NCBI RefSeq assembly: GCF_009429125.1
Contig: NZ_CP045529.1
Coordinates: forward strand, 2,542,001-2,606,000
Direction: 5' to 3'
Source of the DNA: Luteimicrobium xylanilyticum
Lineage (GTDB): Bacteria > Actinomycetota > Actinomycetes > Actinomycetales > Cellulomonadaceae
DNA: 64,000 bases
In this document: positions 26,941-35,406 of the stretch, one piece after another
Layout: each line of letters opens with the position of its first letter
How positions within the stretch are numbered: the stretch's first letter is position 1
Program-made: the position numbers and the translations under genes
The notes under the pieces: generated by a model
The model's database searches: none
What the model saw: only the letters and a program-made list of their open reading frames with translations
Told to the model about the DNA's origin: nothing

Positions 26941-29381
26941 GCGAGACCGGCACCCCACAGCAGCCCCAGGACCTGAGCAGGCGACGCTTCGTGCAGGGAG
27001 CCGGGGTCGCCGTCGCGGCGGCCCTCCTGGGCTGCGCGCAGCTGCGCGCCGGGCGTGCCGAGGCGCTCGCGCGGAGCGACGCATCGGTCACGAGCCTCGC
27101 CGCGCTCCGCGCGGCATGGTCGGGCGTGCTGACCGGAGCACCCTTCGACGCGACCGACGACGCGTTCGCCGGAACGCTCTCGACGCTCTCGCAGAACGCC
27201 GCGACGGCGTGGGGAGCCCTCGACACGTCGGCCGGCAGGACGAGCCTGTTCACCGATCTGCCGCTCGGTTCCGCGTCTGCGAACGTCACCACGTCCCTCG
27301 GCCGGCTGCGCGACCTCGCGCTCGCGGTCGCGACACCGGGCACGGACTGCACGGGCAACGACCAGCTCGCGACGGCCGTGGTCGACGGTCTCGACTTCAT
27401 GGTCGCAGGGCCGTACGGCCCGGCTGCCGGCACGACCGGCCAGATGCCGGGCTACGGCAACTGGTGGGACTGGCAGATCGGTTCGCCCCAGCGCCTCCAG
27501 GACACGGCGGTCCTGCTCTACGACCGTCTCACGTCGGCGCAGGTGTCGGCATACTGCGCGGCGATCGACCATTTCGTCGCCGACCCCTCCGTCCAGCAGG
27601 CGACCGCCGGGCCCCACGAGTCGACCGGTGCCAACCGCCTCGACCTGTGTCGCGTCGTCATCGTCCGCGGCGCGCTGGGCGACGACGACGCCAAGGTCGC
27701 GCAGGGGGTCGGGGCCATCACCCCCACCCTCGAGGTGGTCGGCTCCGGCGACGGCCTGCACGCTGACCACGGGTGGATCCAGCACACGACGGCGGACGGC
27801 GTCGGCGTGCCGTACACCGGCACCTACGGCGAGGTGTGGCTCAAGGACGTCGCGCTCCTGGGTCGGGTGCTCGCCGCGTCGACCGCCTCGATCGATGCCG
27901 ACGGGATCGCGACCGTGCACGACGCCGCCCTCCACGGCTTCCGGCCGTTCGTCTTCGACGGCGTGATGATGGACGCCGTGCGGGGACGGGCGATCTCACG
28001 TCCCACCGAGCTCGGATGGGACGACGGCTTCTCCGCCGCCGTCGACGTCGCCCTCCTCGGGCAGGCCGCGGCGGGAACGGCGACCGGGACGGAGCTGCTC
28101 GCCGTCGCGAAGGGCTGGTTCGAGCGGTCCGCGCGCCCCGCGTCGGACTCCGGGTCGATGCTCAAGACCAGCGTGGCGACGAGTCTGGCCGCGGACTCCT
28201 CGGTCGTGGCGGCGGACGAGCCCTCGGGCCACTTCCTGTTCCCCTCGATGGACCGGGCCGTGCACCGCGGCGACGGGTGGGCCGTGTCGATCTCCCTCGC
28301 GTCGAGCCGCACCGCCTACTACGAGAACGGCGGTGGGGACAACCTGCGGGGCTGGCACACGGGCGACGGCATGACCGCGACGTACCTGTCGTCGTGGAGC
28401 GACCACTACGACGACGGCTTCTGGCCGACCGTCGACCCGTACCGGCTCCCCGGGACCACCGCGTCCGTGCTCCCGCTCACCGACGGGCAGGGCGGCACCT
28501 ACGCGAACGCCCATCCGGCGTCGCCGTGGGCCGGCGGCACGAGCGACGGCACCTACGCGGCGATCGGGCTCCAGCTGGAGGGGCCCTTCAGCACGTTGCG
28601 GGGAGCGAAGTCGTGGTTCTGCCTGGACGACGCGATCGTCTGCCTCGGGTCGGGCATCACGTCTCGCGACGGCGCCGAGGTGGACACCGTGGTCGACGAC
28701 CGCATCCTCACGGACGGGCAGCGTCTGCGCGTCGACGGTCGCGCGATCACGGGACGCCGGTCCGTCCGCCGAGCGCGCCTGGCGTCGATCGACGGCCACT
28801 CGTCCTACGGCTTTCTCGAGCTCACCGACGTCACTGCCGTCGTCGAGAGCCGTACGGGCTCCTGGTCCGACATCGACAGCCTGGCCGCGTACGCCTCGCT
28901 GCCACCACTGACTCGTGAGCACGCGGCGCTGCACCTCAAGCACGGCGTCGACCCGACGGATGCTTCGTACGGCTACGTCCTGATGCCCGGTGCGGGCCGG
29001 CGCGCCGGGGTGGCCCGCGCGCTCAGCCGGGTCCGGGTCACGGCGAAGGACGCGACCGCGCACGGGATCGAGCTGCCGCTGCTCGGGACGACCGCGGCGA
29101 CGTTCTGGACGGCGGGGCATGCCGGCGCGCTCCGCGCCTCCGCGGCCTGCGCCCTGCTGGTGCGGGTGGACCGCCGGGCCGGGACGGCGACGCTCTGCCT
29201 CGCCGATCCGACCCGTTCGGCGGCGAACCTCGTCGTGACGTGGGAGCACGCCGTGCGCGCCGTCGTCTCGGCACCGTCGACGGTGACGTCCGCGACGACG
29301 CGTGGGCGCCGCCTCACGCTCACCTTCGCCGGTCTCGACGGTGCGGAGGGGGCGACGCAGACCGTCGTGGTCCGGCTGTGA
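26937..29381 (+). CDS. Polysaccharide lyase family 8 (chondroitin/hyaluronan/xanthan lyase family), Tat-exported
   Basis: An 814-residue lyase starting at GTG 26937, preceded by a perfect GGAGGT. The N-terminus has a twin-arginine motif SRRRFVQ and a hydrophobic core ending LLGC, so Tat export and perhaps lipidation at Cys33 are likely. The helical domain has NWWDWQIG (residues 175-182) and Asn233 in TGANR. The catalytic loop has His283 and Tyr297 (YTGTYG). The NLRGWHTGDGM segment and a C-terminal beta domain complete the family. Between His283 and the YTG motif there are nine residues where known PL8 lyases, from memory, have about four. Members attack chondroitin, hyaluronan or xanthan. It is coupled to the fucosidase and sulfatase genes. 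Confidence 0.9.
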   Translation: MSETGTPQQPQDLSRRRFVQGAGVAVAAALLGCAQLRAGRAEALARSDASVTSLAALRAAWSGVLTGAPFDATDDAFAGTLSTLSQNAATAWGALDTSAGRTSLFTDLPLGSASANVTTSLGRLRDLALAVATPGTDCTGNDQLATAVVDGLDFMVAGPYGPAAGTTGQMPGYGNWWDWQIGSPQRLQDTAVLLYDRLTSAQVSAYCAAIDHFVADPSVQQATAGPHESTGANRLDLCRVVIVRGALGDDDAKVAQGVGAITPTLEVVGSGDGLHADHGWIQHTTADGVGVPYTGTYGEVWLKDVALLGRVLAASTASIDADGIATVHDAALHGFRPFVFDGVMMDAVRGRAISRPTELGWDDGFSAAVDVALLGQAAAGTATGTELLAVAKGWFERSARPASDSGSMLKTSVATSLAADSSVVAADEPSGHFLFPSMDRAVHRGDGWAVSISLASSRTAYYENGGGDNLRGWHTGDGMTATYLSSWSDHYDDGFWPTVDPYRLPGTTASVLPLTDGQGGTYANAHPASPWAGGTSDGTYAAIGLQLEGPFSTLRGAKSWFCLDDAIVCLGSGITSRDGAEVDTVVDDRILTDGQRLRVDGRAITGRRSVRRARLASIDGHSSYGFLELTDVTAVVESRTGSWSDIDSLAAYASLPPLTREHAALHLKHGVDPTDASYGYVLMPGAGRRAGVARALSRVRVTAKDATAHGIELPLLGTTAATFWTAGHAGALRASAACALLVRVDRRAGTATLCLADPTRSAANLVVTWEHAVRAVVSAPSTVTSATTRGRRLTLTFAGLDGAEGATQTVVVRL

Positions 29382-30823
29382 GCGGGCCGCGGGCACACCA
29401 CCCCAGCGTCCTCGTCCTGCTGAGCGACGACCAGGGCCCCTGGGCGCTCGGGTGCGCGGGCAACGAGGAGATCATCACGCCGACGCTCGACGGGCTGGCT
29501 GCCGAGGGGACGAGGCTCGAGAACTTCTTCTGCGTGTCCCCGGTGTGCTCGCCGGCGCGCGCGAGCCTGCTCTCTGGGACCATCCCGTCGGTGCACGGCG
29601 TGCACGACTACCTCGCGGGACAGGACTCGGGTCCCGGCGCACCGCCGTACCTGGCCGACGTGCCCCTCGTGACCGAGTCGTTCGCCGAGGCCGGGTACCG
29701 CGTGGGACTGTCCGGGAAGTGGCACCTCGGAACCTCGGACGTGCCCGGTCCCGGCTTCACGCACTGGTTCGCGCTAGAAGGAGGAGGGTCGCCCTACCAC
29801 GACGCGACCTTCTTTCGGGTGTCGGAGAAGACGGGCCTGGCCGAGCGCGTGCACGTGACGGACTACGTGACGGACGTGATCGCCGACGACGCGATCGAGT
29901 TCGTGCGCACGCAGCCCGACGACCGCCCCTTCTTCCTCCAGGTCGGGTTCACCGCTCCCCACAAGCCGTTCGCCGGGCAGCATCCGGCTCGCTTCGAGGA
30001 CCTCTACGCGGACTGTGCCTTCGCGACGTGCCCCCAGGAGCCTCTGCACCCGTGGACCCCGCTCGTCGACGGCGTCCCGATCGGCGGGGAACGTGACACC
30101 CGTGCCGCGCTCGTGGGGTACTTCGCGGCCGTGACCGCGATGGACGAGGCGATCGGCCGCATCCTCGGGGCGTTGGCCGAGTCGGGCCGGGCCGAGGACA
30201 CCGTCGTCGTGTTCATGAGCGACAACGGCTTCAGCTGCGGGCATCACGGCATCTGGGGCAAGGGCAACGGCACCTATCCCCAGAACATGTACGACAGCTC
30301 GGTCAAGGTTCCGGCCATCTTCCACCTGCCCGGACGGGTCGAGAGGGGACAGGTCCTGACCGAGCTGCTCTCCGGGTACGACGTCGCCGCCACCCTCCTC
30401 GAGCTCGCCGGGCTGCCGCACTCGCCGTTCGAGTCGGGGCCCGGCCGCAGCTTCGCTCAGCTCCTGACGGGAGGGGCGCCGGCTGAGCCAGACCGCGAAG
30501 TCGTGGTGCACGACGAGTACGGACCCGTCCGGATGATCCGGACCGACACCTGGAAGTACGTGCACCGCCACCCGTCGGGCCCGCACGAGCTCTACGACCT
30601 GGCCGCCGACCCCGGCGAGCGCAGTAACCTGGTGGACGACCCGGTCCGCGCGGCGACCGTGGCACAGCTCCGCGACCGGCTGGCGCGATGGTTCGGCCGC
30701 CACGTGCGTGGTGCTGCCGACGGTGCAGGGCTCCCGGTGGTCGGCGCCGGTCAGCTTCGTCCGCTCGCCGACGACCCGCAGGACGCCTTCGCGCCGCCGG
30801 GCTGGGACTCGATCGCCGGCTGA
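29378..30823 (+). CDS. Type I sulfatase (Cys-type), cytoplasmic
   Basis: The 481-residue protein is an alkaline-phosphatase-superfamily sulfatase. Metal ligands Asp17 and Asp18 lie in LLSDDQG. The formylglycine motif CSPAR (Cys57 to Arg61) is present and would be matured by a formylglycine-generating enzyme encoded elsewhere. GKWHLG supplies Lys114 and His116, and SDNGFSCGHHG carries further metal ligands. There is no signal peptide, so sulfate removal should occur inside the cell. The GTG start overlaps the PL8 stop as GTGA. It is the last gene of the lyase operon and is followed by a strong hairpin. Sulfate position and substrate are unknown. Confidence 0.92.
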   Translation: MSGPRAHHPSVLVLLSDDQGPWALGCAGNEEIITPTLDGLAAEGTRLENFFCVSPVCSPARASLLSGTIPSVHGVHDYLAGQDSGPGAPPYLADVPLVTESFAEAGYRVGLSGKWHLGTSDVPGPGFTHWFALEGGGSPYHDATFFRVSEKTGLAERVHVTDYVTDVIADDAIEFVRTQPDDRPFFLQVGFTAPHKPFAGQHPARFEDLYADCAFATCPQEPLHPWTPLVDGVPIGGERDTRAALVGYFAAVTAMDEAIGRILGALAESGRAEDTVVVFMSDNGFSCGHHGIWGKGNGTYPQNMYDSSVKVPAIFHLPGRVERGQVLTELLSGYDVAATLLELAGLPHSPFESGPGRSFAQLLTGGAPAEPDREVVVHDEYGPVRMIRTDTWKYVHRHPSGPHELYDLAADPGERSNLVDDPVRAATVAQLRDRLARWFGRHVRGAADGAGLPVVGAGQLRPLADDPQDAFAPPGWDSIAG

Positions 30824-30824
30824 C

Positions 30825-30856
30825 GGCTGCGGCCCCGCACGCGCGGGGCCGCAGCC
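30825..30856. terminator. Perfect 14-bp hairpin between lyase operon and aldolase operon
   Basis: A 14-bp perfectly paired GC-rich stem (30825-30838 with 30843-30856) closes a four-base loop ACGC. It lies just after the sulfatase stop and just beyond the stop of the converging aldolase gene, so it can terminate both operons. There is no T-run. Confidence 0.75.
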
Positions 30857-30863
30857 GGACCGG

Positions 30864-31709
30864 TCAGCGAGGGCCGGCGAGCAGCAGGAGGAGGCGGGCG
30901 ACCTCTCCCGCCAGGGCGGAACGCGCCGGCCCGAGATAGCGCCTCGGGTCGGCCGGGTGCTGGTCGCCGACGACGACGTCCCGGACCGCGTCGGTGAAGA
31001 TGGCGTTCAGGTGGGTCGAGATGTTGACCTTCGTCATCCCGCAGCCGACCGCGGCTCGCAGCTCGTCGTCGGACAGCCCCGACGAGCCGTGGAGCACCAG
31101 CGGGACGGGCACCGACGCCCGCAGATGCCGGATCAGGTCGCGGTCCACCGCAGCCACACGCTCGCGCATCGCGTGCGACGTGCCGACCGCTACCGCGAGC
31201 GCGTCCACCCCCGTCGCCTCGACGAACGCGACGGCCTCGTCGGGATCGGTCCGCGCTCCCGGTGCGTGCACGCCGTCCTTGCCGCCGACCTCGCCGAGCT
31301 CCGCCTCGACGCCGATGCCGGCCGCGTGGCAGAGCGCCGCGAGCCGCGCCGTCTCGGCGACGTTCTGCTCGTAGGGCAGCCTCGAGCCGTCGAACATGAT
31401 GCTGTCGACCCCGAGATCGATCCCCGCGAGCACGAGCTCCGGATCCTCGACGTGGTCGAGGTGCACGAGCACGTCCTGGTCCGACTCCCGGGCGGCCAGC
31501 TGGGTCGCGCGCACGATCGGTGCGAGCGCACCGTGGTACTCCACGCAGTTCTGGCTGATCTGGAGGACGACCGGCTTGCGTGCCTCCTGGGCGCCCGTGA
31601 CGATCCCCTCGGCGTGCTCGAGGCAGATCACGTTGAAGGCGCCGACGCCTCGACCGTCGTCGCGGGCGGTGCGCAAGGTGTCGGTGAACGATGCGAGCGT
31701 GGTGGTCAT
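30864..31709 (-). CDS. Class II fructose/tagatose-bisphosphate aldolase
   Basis: A 281-residue zinc-dependent aldolase. The opening VGAFNVICLEHAEG, zinc-ligand segment HLDHVED, VEAELGEVGG with its GxxGG loop and HGSSGL with a second zinc histidine fit the class II KbaY/GatY/FbaA family. It would split tagatose-1,6- or fructose-1,6-bisphosphate into dihydroxyacetone phosphate and glyceraldehyde-3-phosphate. The ATG at 31709 overlaps the PfkB stop as ATGA, with GAAGGGG ten bases upstream. It ends an operon with SIS, ROK and PfkB genes, the enzyme set expected for GalNAc or galactosamine. The tagatose form is inferred from that context. Confidence 0.9.
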   Translation of the reverse strand: MTTTLASFTDTLRTARDDGRGVGAFNVICLEHAEGIVTGAQEARKPVVLQISQNCVEYHGALAPIVRATQLAARESDQDVLVHLDHVEDPELVLAGIDLGVDSIMFDGSRLPYEQNVAETARLAALCHAAGIGVEAELGEVGGKDGVHAPGARTDPDEAVAFVEATGVDALAVAVGTSHAMRERVAAVDRDLIRHLRASVPVPLVLHGSSGLSDDELRAAVGCGMTKVNISTHLNAIFTDAVRDVVVGDQHPADPRRYLGPARSALAGEVARLLLLLAGPR

Positions 31710-32638
31710 GGGAGGGATGCCCCTTCGTGGCTGGACGGGATGCGGTCGAGAAGGCTGTGGGCGACGGCCGCGTCGGCCTCACCGGCGACCGGGCTGAGCA
31801 CGGCGGCCGCACCGAACGCCGCGGCCTGACGGAGCGCGTCCGCGAGGTCGGCGCCGGCGAGCGTGGCGCGCACCAGCCCGGCCGTGGCGGCGTCACCCGC
31901 ACCGACCGGGTTGCCGGAGATGCCCGCCACGGCAGGGACGACCACCGTCCGCGAGGGCGTCCGCGCGACGAGGCCCTCGCTGCCGCGCGAGACGACGACG
32001 CAGGCCGCGCCGCGCTCGAGCAGCTCCATCGCGCCCGCTGCCTCGTCCGGAGCGCCCGTGGCCTCGCAGATCTCGTGCGCGTTGGGCTTGAGCACGGCAC
32101 CGGCCGACGCGGCGGCCACGAGGGCAGCTCCCGACACGTCGGCGAAGGCGGGCACGCCGGCTTCGCGTGCCTGGCGGACCCACCTGGCGACGAGCCGCGG
32201 GTCTGCGCCGGGCGGCAGGGAGCCGGACACGACGAGCGCGGCAGCACCGACGAGCACCCGGGCCACCACCCGGTCGACGTGCGCCCATTCGTCGGCCTCG
32301 ACGTGCGGCCCGGGCTCGGTCAGGATCGTGGGGTGCTGCGCACCGTCGACGACGGTGACGGTCGTGCGGGTCGCGGCGCCGATCTCGACGGCAGCGAGAT
32401 CCACGCGCGCCCGGACGAGCGAGCTGCGCACCCACCGTCCCGTCTCGCCGCCCAGCGGCAGCACGCTGGTGCAGTCGACGCCGGCCGACACGAGCACCCG
32501 TGCGACGTTCACGCCCTTGCCCCCGGGCCGTCGTCGGACCTCGCGGACCCGAAGCGTCTCCCCGACCAGCTGCCGGTCGACGTCGTACGTCACGTCGACG
32601 GCCGGGTTGGGCGTCACGACGACGACACGGCCGGTCAT
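31706..32638 (-). CDS. PfkB-family kinase (tagatose-6-phosphate / 1-phosphofructokinase type)
   Basis: The 310-residue ribokinase-fold protein carries the LacC/FruK hallmarks: TPNPAVDVTY at the N-terminus, GGKGVNVARVL in the substrate region and the nucleotide/catalytic motif GAGDAATAG near residue 260, with the catalytic Asp. It would add a second phosphate to tagatose-6-phosphate (or fructose-1-phosphate), giving the bisphosphate cleaved by the adjacent aldolase. The ATG at 32638 overlaps the ROK kinase stop (ATGA), and its own stop overlaps the aldolase start. Cytoplasmic. A strict fructose-1-phosphate role is less likely, since no PTS gene is nearby. Confidence 0.9.
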   Translation of the reverse strand: MTGRVVVVTPNPAVDVTYDVDRQLVGETLRVREVRRRPGGKGVNVARVLVSAGVDCTSVLPLGGETGRWVRSSLVRARVDLAAVEIGAATRTTVTVVDGAQHPTILTEPGPHVEADEWAHVDRVVARVLVGAAALVVSGSLPPGADPRLVARWVRQAREAGVPAFADVSGAALVAAASAGAVLKPNAHEICEATGAPDEAAGAMELLERGAACVVVSRGSEGLVARTPSRTVVVPAVAGISGNPVGAGDAATAGLVRATLAGADLADALRQAAAFGAAAVLSPVAGEADAAVAHSLLDRIPSSHEGASLP

Positions 32639-33576
32639 GCCGGCACCCCCTGCGTCGTCGGCGCGCGCAGGCCACGGGCGACGAGGACGCTCCCGGCGAC
32701 ACCGGCGGACGCCCCGTGCCGTGCTGCGGTGACCCGCGGCACCCGCCATCCGCTGAGGTGGTTCGCGAGTCGTTCGCGGAGCGGATCGAGCAGGAGGCCC
32801 CCTGCCCCGACGAGACCGCCACCGACGACGACGCGGTCGCACCCCGTGGCTGCGGTCAACCACGCCAGGGACTGTGCGAGGACGTCCACACCGTCCGCCC
32901 AGGCCGCCGCGGCCACGGCGTCTCCGGCACGGACGCGGTCGGCGACGGCGCGTGCGTCGGGCGCGCCGCCCCGTCGAGCGATCGCGGACGCCGACGCGAC
33001 GTCCTCGACCCGGAGCCCGGCGTGCGGGCCGGAAGGGATCATCACCTGTCCGATCTCGCCGGCCCAGGGAGAGGGGTCCGCTGGCCGTCCACCCCGCACG
33101 AGGGCGGCCGCCACGCCGGTCCCGACAGGCACGAACGCGCACAGGTCGGCCCCGTGCGCGTCGGCCGGTTCCGTGTCCGGGAGGTCGGCGGCCTCGGCGA
33201 GCGCGCCGGCGCGCACGTCCTGCACGACGGCGAGGGGCACGTCGTGTCCTGCCTCGACCAGCGCAGCGCGGGCAAGGTCCGCGACCGCGGCGTCACGCCA
33301 GCCCATGTTGACCGAGAGGAGCCCGACCCCGGCGTGGTCGTCGACGATCCCCGGGACCGCGAGTCCGACGGCGCCGAAGCGCGCGTGCTCTCCTGCGGCC
33401 CGCGCCACCGCGACGACGTCCTGGGCGAGCAGGCGAGCGTCGGGATCGGGTGCGCGCGTCGGCAGCCGGTCCTCCGCGAGGACCCGGCCGTCCGACGTCG
33501 CGAGCCTCCACTTGACGGTGGTCCCCCCCACGTCGATGCCGAGGACGGCGTCGGCTGCCACGGCGGTCGCCGTCAT
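32635..33576 (-). CDS. ROK family sugar kinase
   Basis: A 313-residue ROK kinase. The ATP phosphate loop LGIDVGGTTVKWRL is near residues 12-25, VQDVRAGALAEA is the sugar-binding segment with Asp, VPVGTGVAAALV the second phosphate loop and VVVGGGLV the adenosine part. The usual GHxxV and CxCGxxGC zinc motif is replaced by WAGEIGQV without cysteines, so it belongs to a zinc-less branch. The start overlaps the SIS stop by one base (TGATG). Given the operon, it likely phosphorylates a hexosamine such as GalNAc or galactosamine, but glucose or fructose cannot be excluded. Confidence 0.87.
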   Translation of the reverse strand: MTATAVAADAVLGIDVGGTTVKWRLATSDGRVLAEDRLPTRAPDPDARLLAQDVVAVARAAGEHARFGAVGLAVPGIVDDHAGVGLLSVNMGWRDAAVADLARAALVEAGHDVPLAVVQDVRAGALAEAADLPDTEPADAHGADLCAFVPVGTGVAAALVRGGRPADPSPWAGEIGQVMIPSGPHAGLRVEDVASASAIARRGGAPDARAVADRVRAGDAVAAAAWADGVDVLAQSLAWLTAATGCDRVVVGGGLVGAGGLLLDPLRERLANHLSGWRVPRVTAARHGASAGVAGSVLVARGLRAPTTQGVPA

Positions 33577-34454
33577 CAGGCGAGGATCACGGAACGGGTC
33601 AGCGAACGCGGGCGGTCGGGATCCAGCCCACGGCTCTCGGCGAGTGCGACCGCGAAGCGGTGGACCACGACGAGCCCAGCCATCGGGTCGAGGTCGTGCG
33701 AGACGAAGGTCGCCCCGGTGGTGGCGACGTCGTCCGGCAGACCGGCCGGCGCGGGACCGAGCGACCACACGAGGCGTCCGGGCTCGGCGATCGCGATCGG
33801 GCCGTGCCGATAGTCCATCGCCGGGTACGCCTCGGCCCAGAACTGGGCCGCCTCGCGCGTCTTGAGCGCGGCCTCCTGCGCCAGGCCGACTGCGGGTCCG
33901 CGTCCCAGGAACGTCACCTGCGTGTGCCCGACGAGCTCGGTGACGGGAATCTCGAGCGCGCGCTGGGCCTGCTCGGCGAGCGCCTCGACGTCGTGCCCCA
34001 GCCCGGCACGCAGCAGCGCGAGCGCGGTGGTGGCGAACCGGGTCTGGACCACCGACCGCTCGTCGGCGAACGGAAGGCCGATCGTCGCGCCGGCTGCCGC
34101 GGCGGCCGGGCTGTCCTCCACGGCGGTGAGCAGCAGGGTGCGCCGGTCTCCGAGCGCCCCGAGCAGATCGACGATCTCCGTCGTGGTGCCGGAGCGAGAG
34201 ATGGCGACGACCAGGTCGTACTCGCGGTCGATCGGGTACTCGGAACCCGCGAACGCGTCGGTGACCCCGTGGCCTGCCTGCTCGCGTGCCACGGCGTAGC
34301 TCATCGCGACGAACCAGCTCGTGCCGCAGCCCACGACGGCGACGCGCTGCCCGCGCTCGGGAAGGACCGTCCCTAGCCCTGCGGCACGGCGAGAGGCCTC
34401 CCGCCAGCAGGCCGGCTGGCTGGCAAGTTCCTCGGCAACGAAGGATGCGGTCAC
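33576..34454 (-). CDS. SIS-domain sugar isomerase/deaminase (AgaS-like)
   Basis: The 292-residue protein holds two sugar isomerase (SIS) domains. The first has VVGCGTSWFVAMS and AISRSGTTTE, the second FLGRGPAVGLAQEAALKTREAAQFWAE in parts and ends in RSVILA. AgaS proteins convert galactosamine-6-phosphate or GalNAc-6-phosphate to tagatose-6-phosphate, and the next genes are kinases and an aldolase that would continue this route. GlmS-type glutaminase sequence is absent, which excludes a synthetase role. GTG 34454 is preceded by AGGAGGCACCC. It is the first gene of a four-gene operon divergent from a DeoR regulator. A deacetylase (AgaA/NagA) is not in the window. Confidence 0.85.
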   Translation of the reverse strand: MTASFVAEELASQPACWREASRRAAGLGTVLPERGQRVAVVGCGTSWFVAMSYAVAREQAGHGVTDAFAGSEYPIDREYDLVVAISRSGTTTEIVDLLGALGDRRTLLLTAVEDSPAAAAAGATIGLPFADERSVVQTRFATTALALLRAGLGHDVEALAEQAQRALEIPVTELVGHTQVTFLGRGPAVGLAQEAALKTREAAQFWAEAYPAMDYRHGPIAIAEPGRLVWSLGPAPAGLPDDVATTGATFVSHDLDPMAGLVVVHRFAVALAESRGLDPDRPRSLTRSVILA

Positions 34455-34571
34455 GGGTGCCTCCTGACATCGGCGTGATTGGTTCGCTCACCATAGCTGC
34501 TTGTTTTTGATCTTGCCACCCTTCTTCTGCGCACTTTCGCGCGCACCACCTGACTCGTAGGATTGCTGCTC
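34455..34571. promoter_or_regulatory. Divergent promoter region between the AgaS-like operon and the DeoR regulator
   Basis: Leftward, TATGGT (34495-34490) is a good -10 box for the isomerase operon. Rightward, TAGGAT (34558-34563) ends eight bases before the DeoR ATG, so that mRNA is probably leaderless. Between them lies the only AT-rich patch, with CAAGATC and AAAAACAAG on the minus strand (34501-34516), containing CAA spaced at intervals. DeoR proteins often bind such direct repeats, so this is a candidate operator. Confidence 0.5.
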
Positions 34572-35396
34572 ATGGCGCACCACAGTCGGCTCTCGGCACT
34601 GCTCGAGCTCGTCACGCGACGCGGCTCCGTGACGATCGCGGAGATCAGCGAGGCCCTGGACGTCTCGGCAGCGACCGCACGCCGAGACCTGTCGACGCTC
34701 GCCGACCAGCGGCTCGTCGTGCGCACGCACGGCGGCGCGACCGCGATCGGCCCCGGCTACGAGCTGCCTCTGGAGTACAAGACCTCCAGGAACACCGCAG
34801 CCAAGCTGGCGATCGCACGCGCCACCGCGGCGCTCGTCTCCCCCGGCCAGACGGTGGGCCTCAACGGCGGGACGACCACGGCCGCCGTCGCGCGTGAGCT
34901 CGGCCGCTCCGGGCGTTTCGCGCTCGACGACGGCGAGCCGGGCGTCACGGTCGTCACGAACGCGCTCAACATCGCGTTCGAGCTCGCCCCCCGGGGGTCG
35001 GTCCGCACGGTCGTGACCGGAGGCGTCGCGCGCCAGCAGTCGTACGAGCTCGTCGGACCGGTCGTCCGCGAGACGCTGCAGAACTTCGTGCTGGACACGG
35101 CGGTGCTGGGCGTCGACGGACTGAGTCCGCAGCACGGCGCGACCACGGTCCGCGACACCGAGGCCGAGGTCAGCCGGCTGCTGGCCGAGGCGGCGCGGCA
35201 GGTCGTCGTCGTCGCCGACGGCAGCAAGCTCGGGCGGCCGACGTTCGCGCGCATCTGCGACTTCGCGGCGCTCGACGTCCTGGTCACGGACGAGGAGCCG
35301 CCCACGGACGTCCGTGACGCCGCTGCCGAGGCGGCCGTCGAGATCGTCGTCGCCGGCCCCGGGACGACCGAGGTCGCGGGCAGCGAGCTCCAGTAG
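34572..35396 (+). CDS. DeoR/GlpR family transcriptional regulator
   Basis: A 274-residue DeoR regulator. The N-terminal winged helix has the diagnostic VTIAEISEALDVSAATARRDLSTL region and the conserved RTHGGA turn. The sensor domain (residues 75-270) has the ISOCOT fold with NGGTTT, VTNALNIAFEL and VVVADGSKLG, which bind sugar phosphates. Divergent placement from the isomerase, kinase and aldolase operon suggests it represses that operon and responds to a phosphorylated intermediate. No ribosome-binding site is visible, and the -10 box position suggests a leaderless message beginning at the ATG 34572. It is followed closely by a LacI gene whose promoter overlaps this stop codon. Confidence 0.92.
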   Translation: MAHHSRLSALLELVTRRGSVTIAEISEALDVSAATARRDLSTLADQRLVVRTHGGATAIGPGYELPLEYKTSRNTAAKLAIARATAALVSPGQTVGLNGGTTTAAVARELGRSGRFALDDGEPGVTVVTNALNIAFELAPRGSVRTVVTGGVARQQSYELVGPVVRETLQNFVLDTAVLGVDGLSPQHGATTVRDTEAEVSRLLAEAARQVVVVADGSKLGRPTFARICDFAALDVLVTDEEPPTDVRDAAAEAAVEIVVAGPGTTEVAGSELQ

Positions 35397-35406
35397 GGTG
35401 AGGCAC

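Noticed and set aside
30864-34454. Isomerase, kinase and aldolase operon as a sulfoquinovose (sulfo-EMP) pathway
   Set aside because: The isomerase is SIS-domain AgaS-like rather than AGE/YihS-like, the aldolase is class II rather than YihT-like, and no sulfoquinovosidase or sulfolactaldehyde reductase is present.
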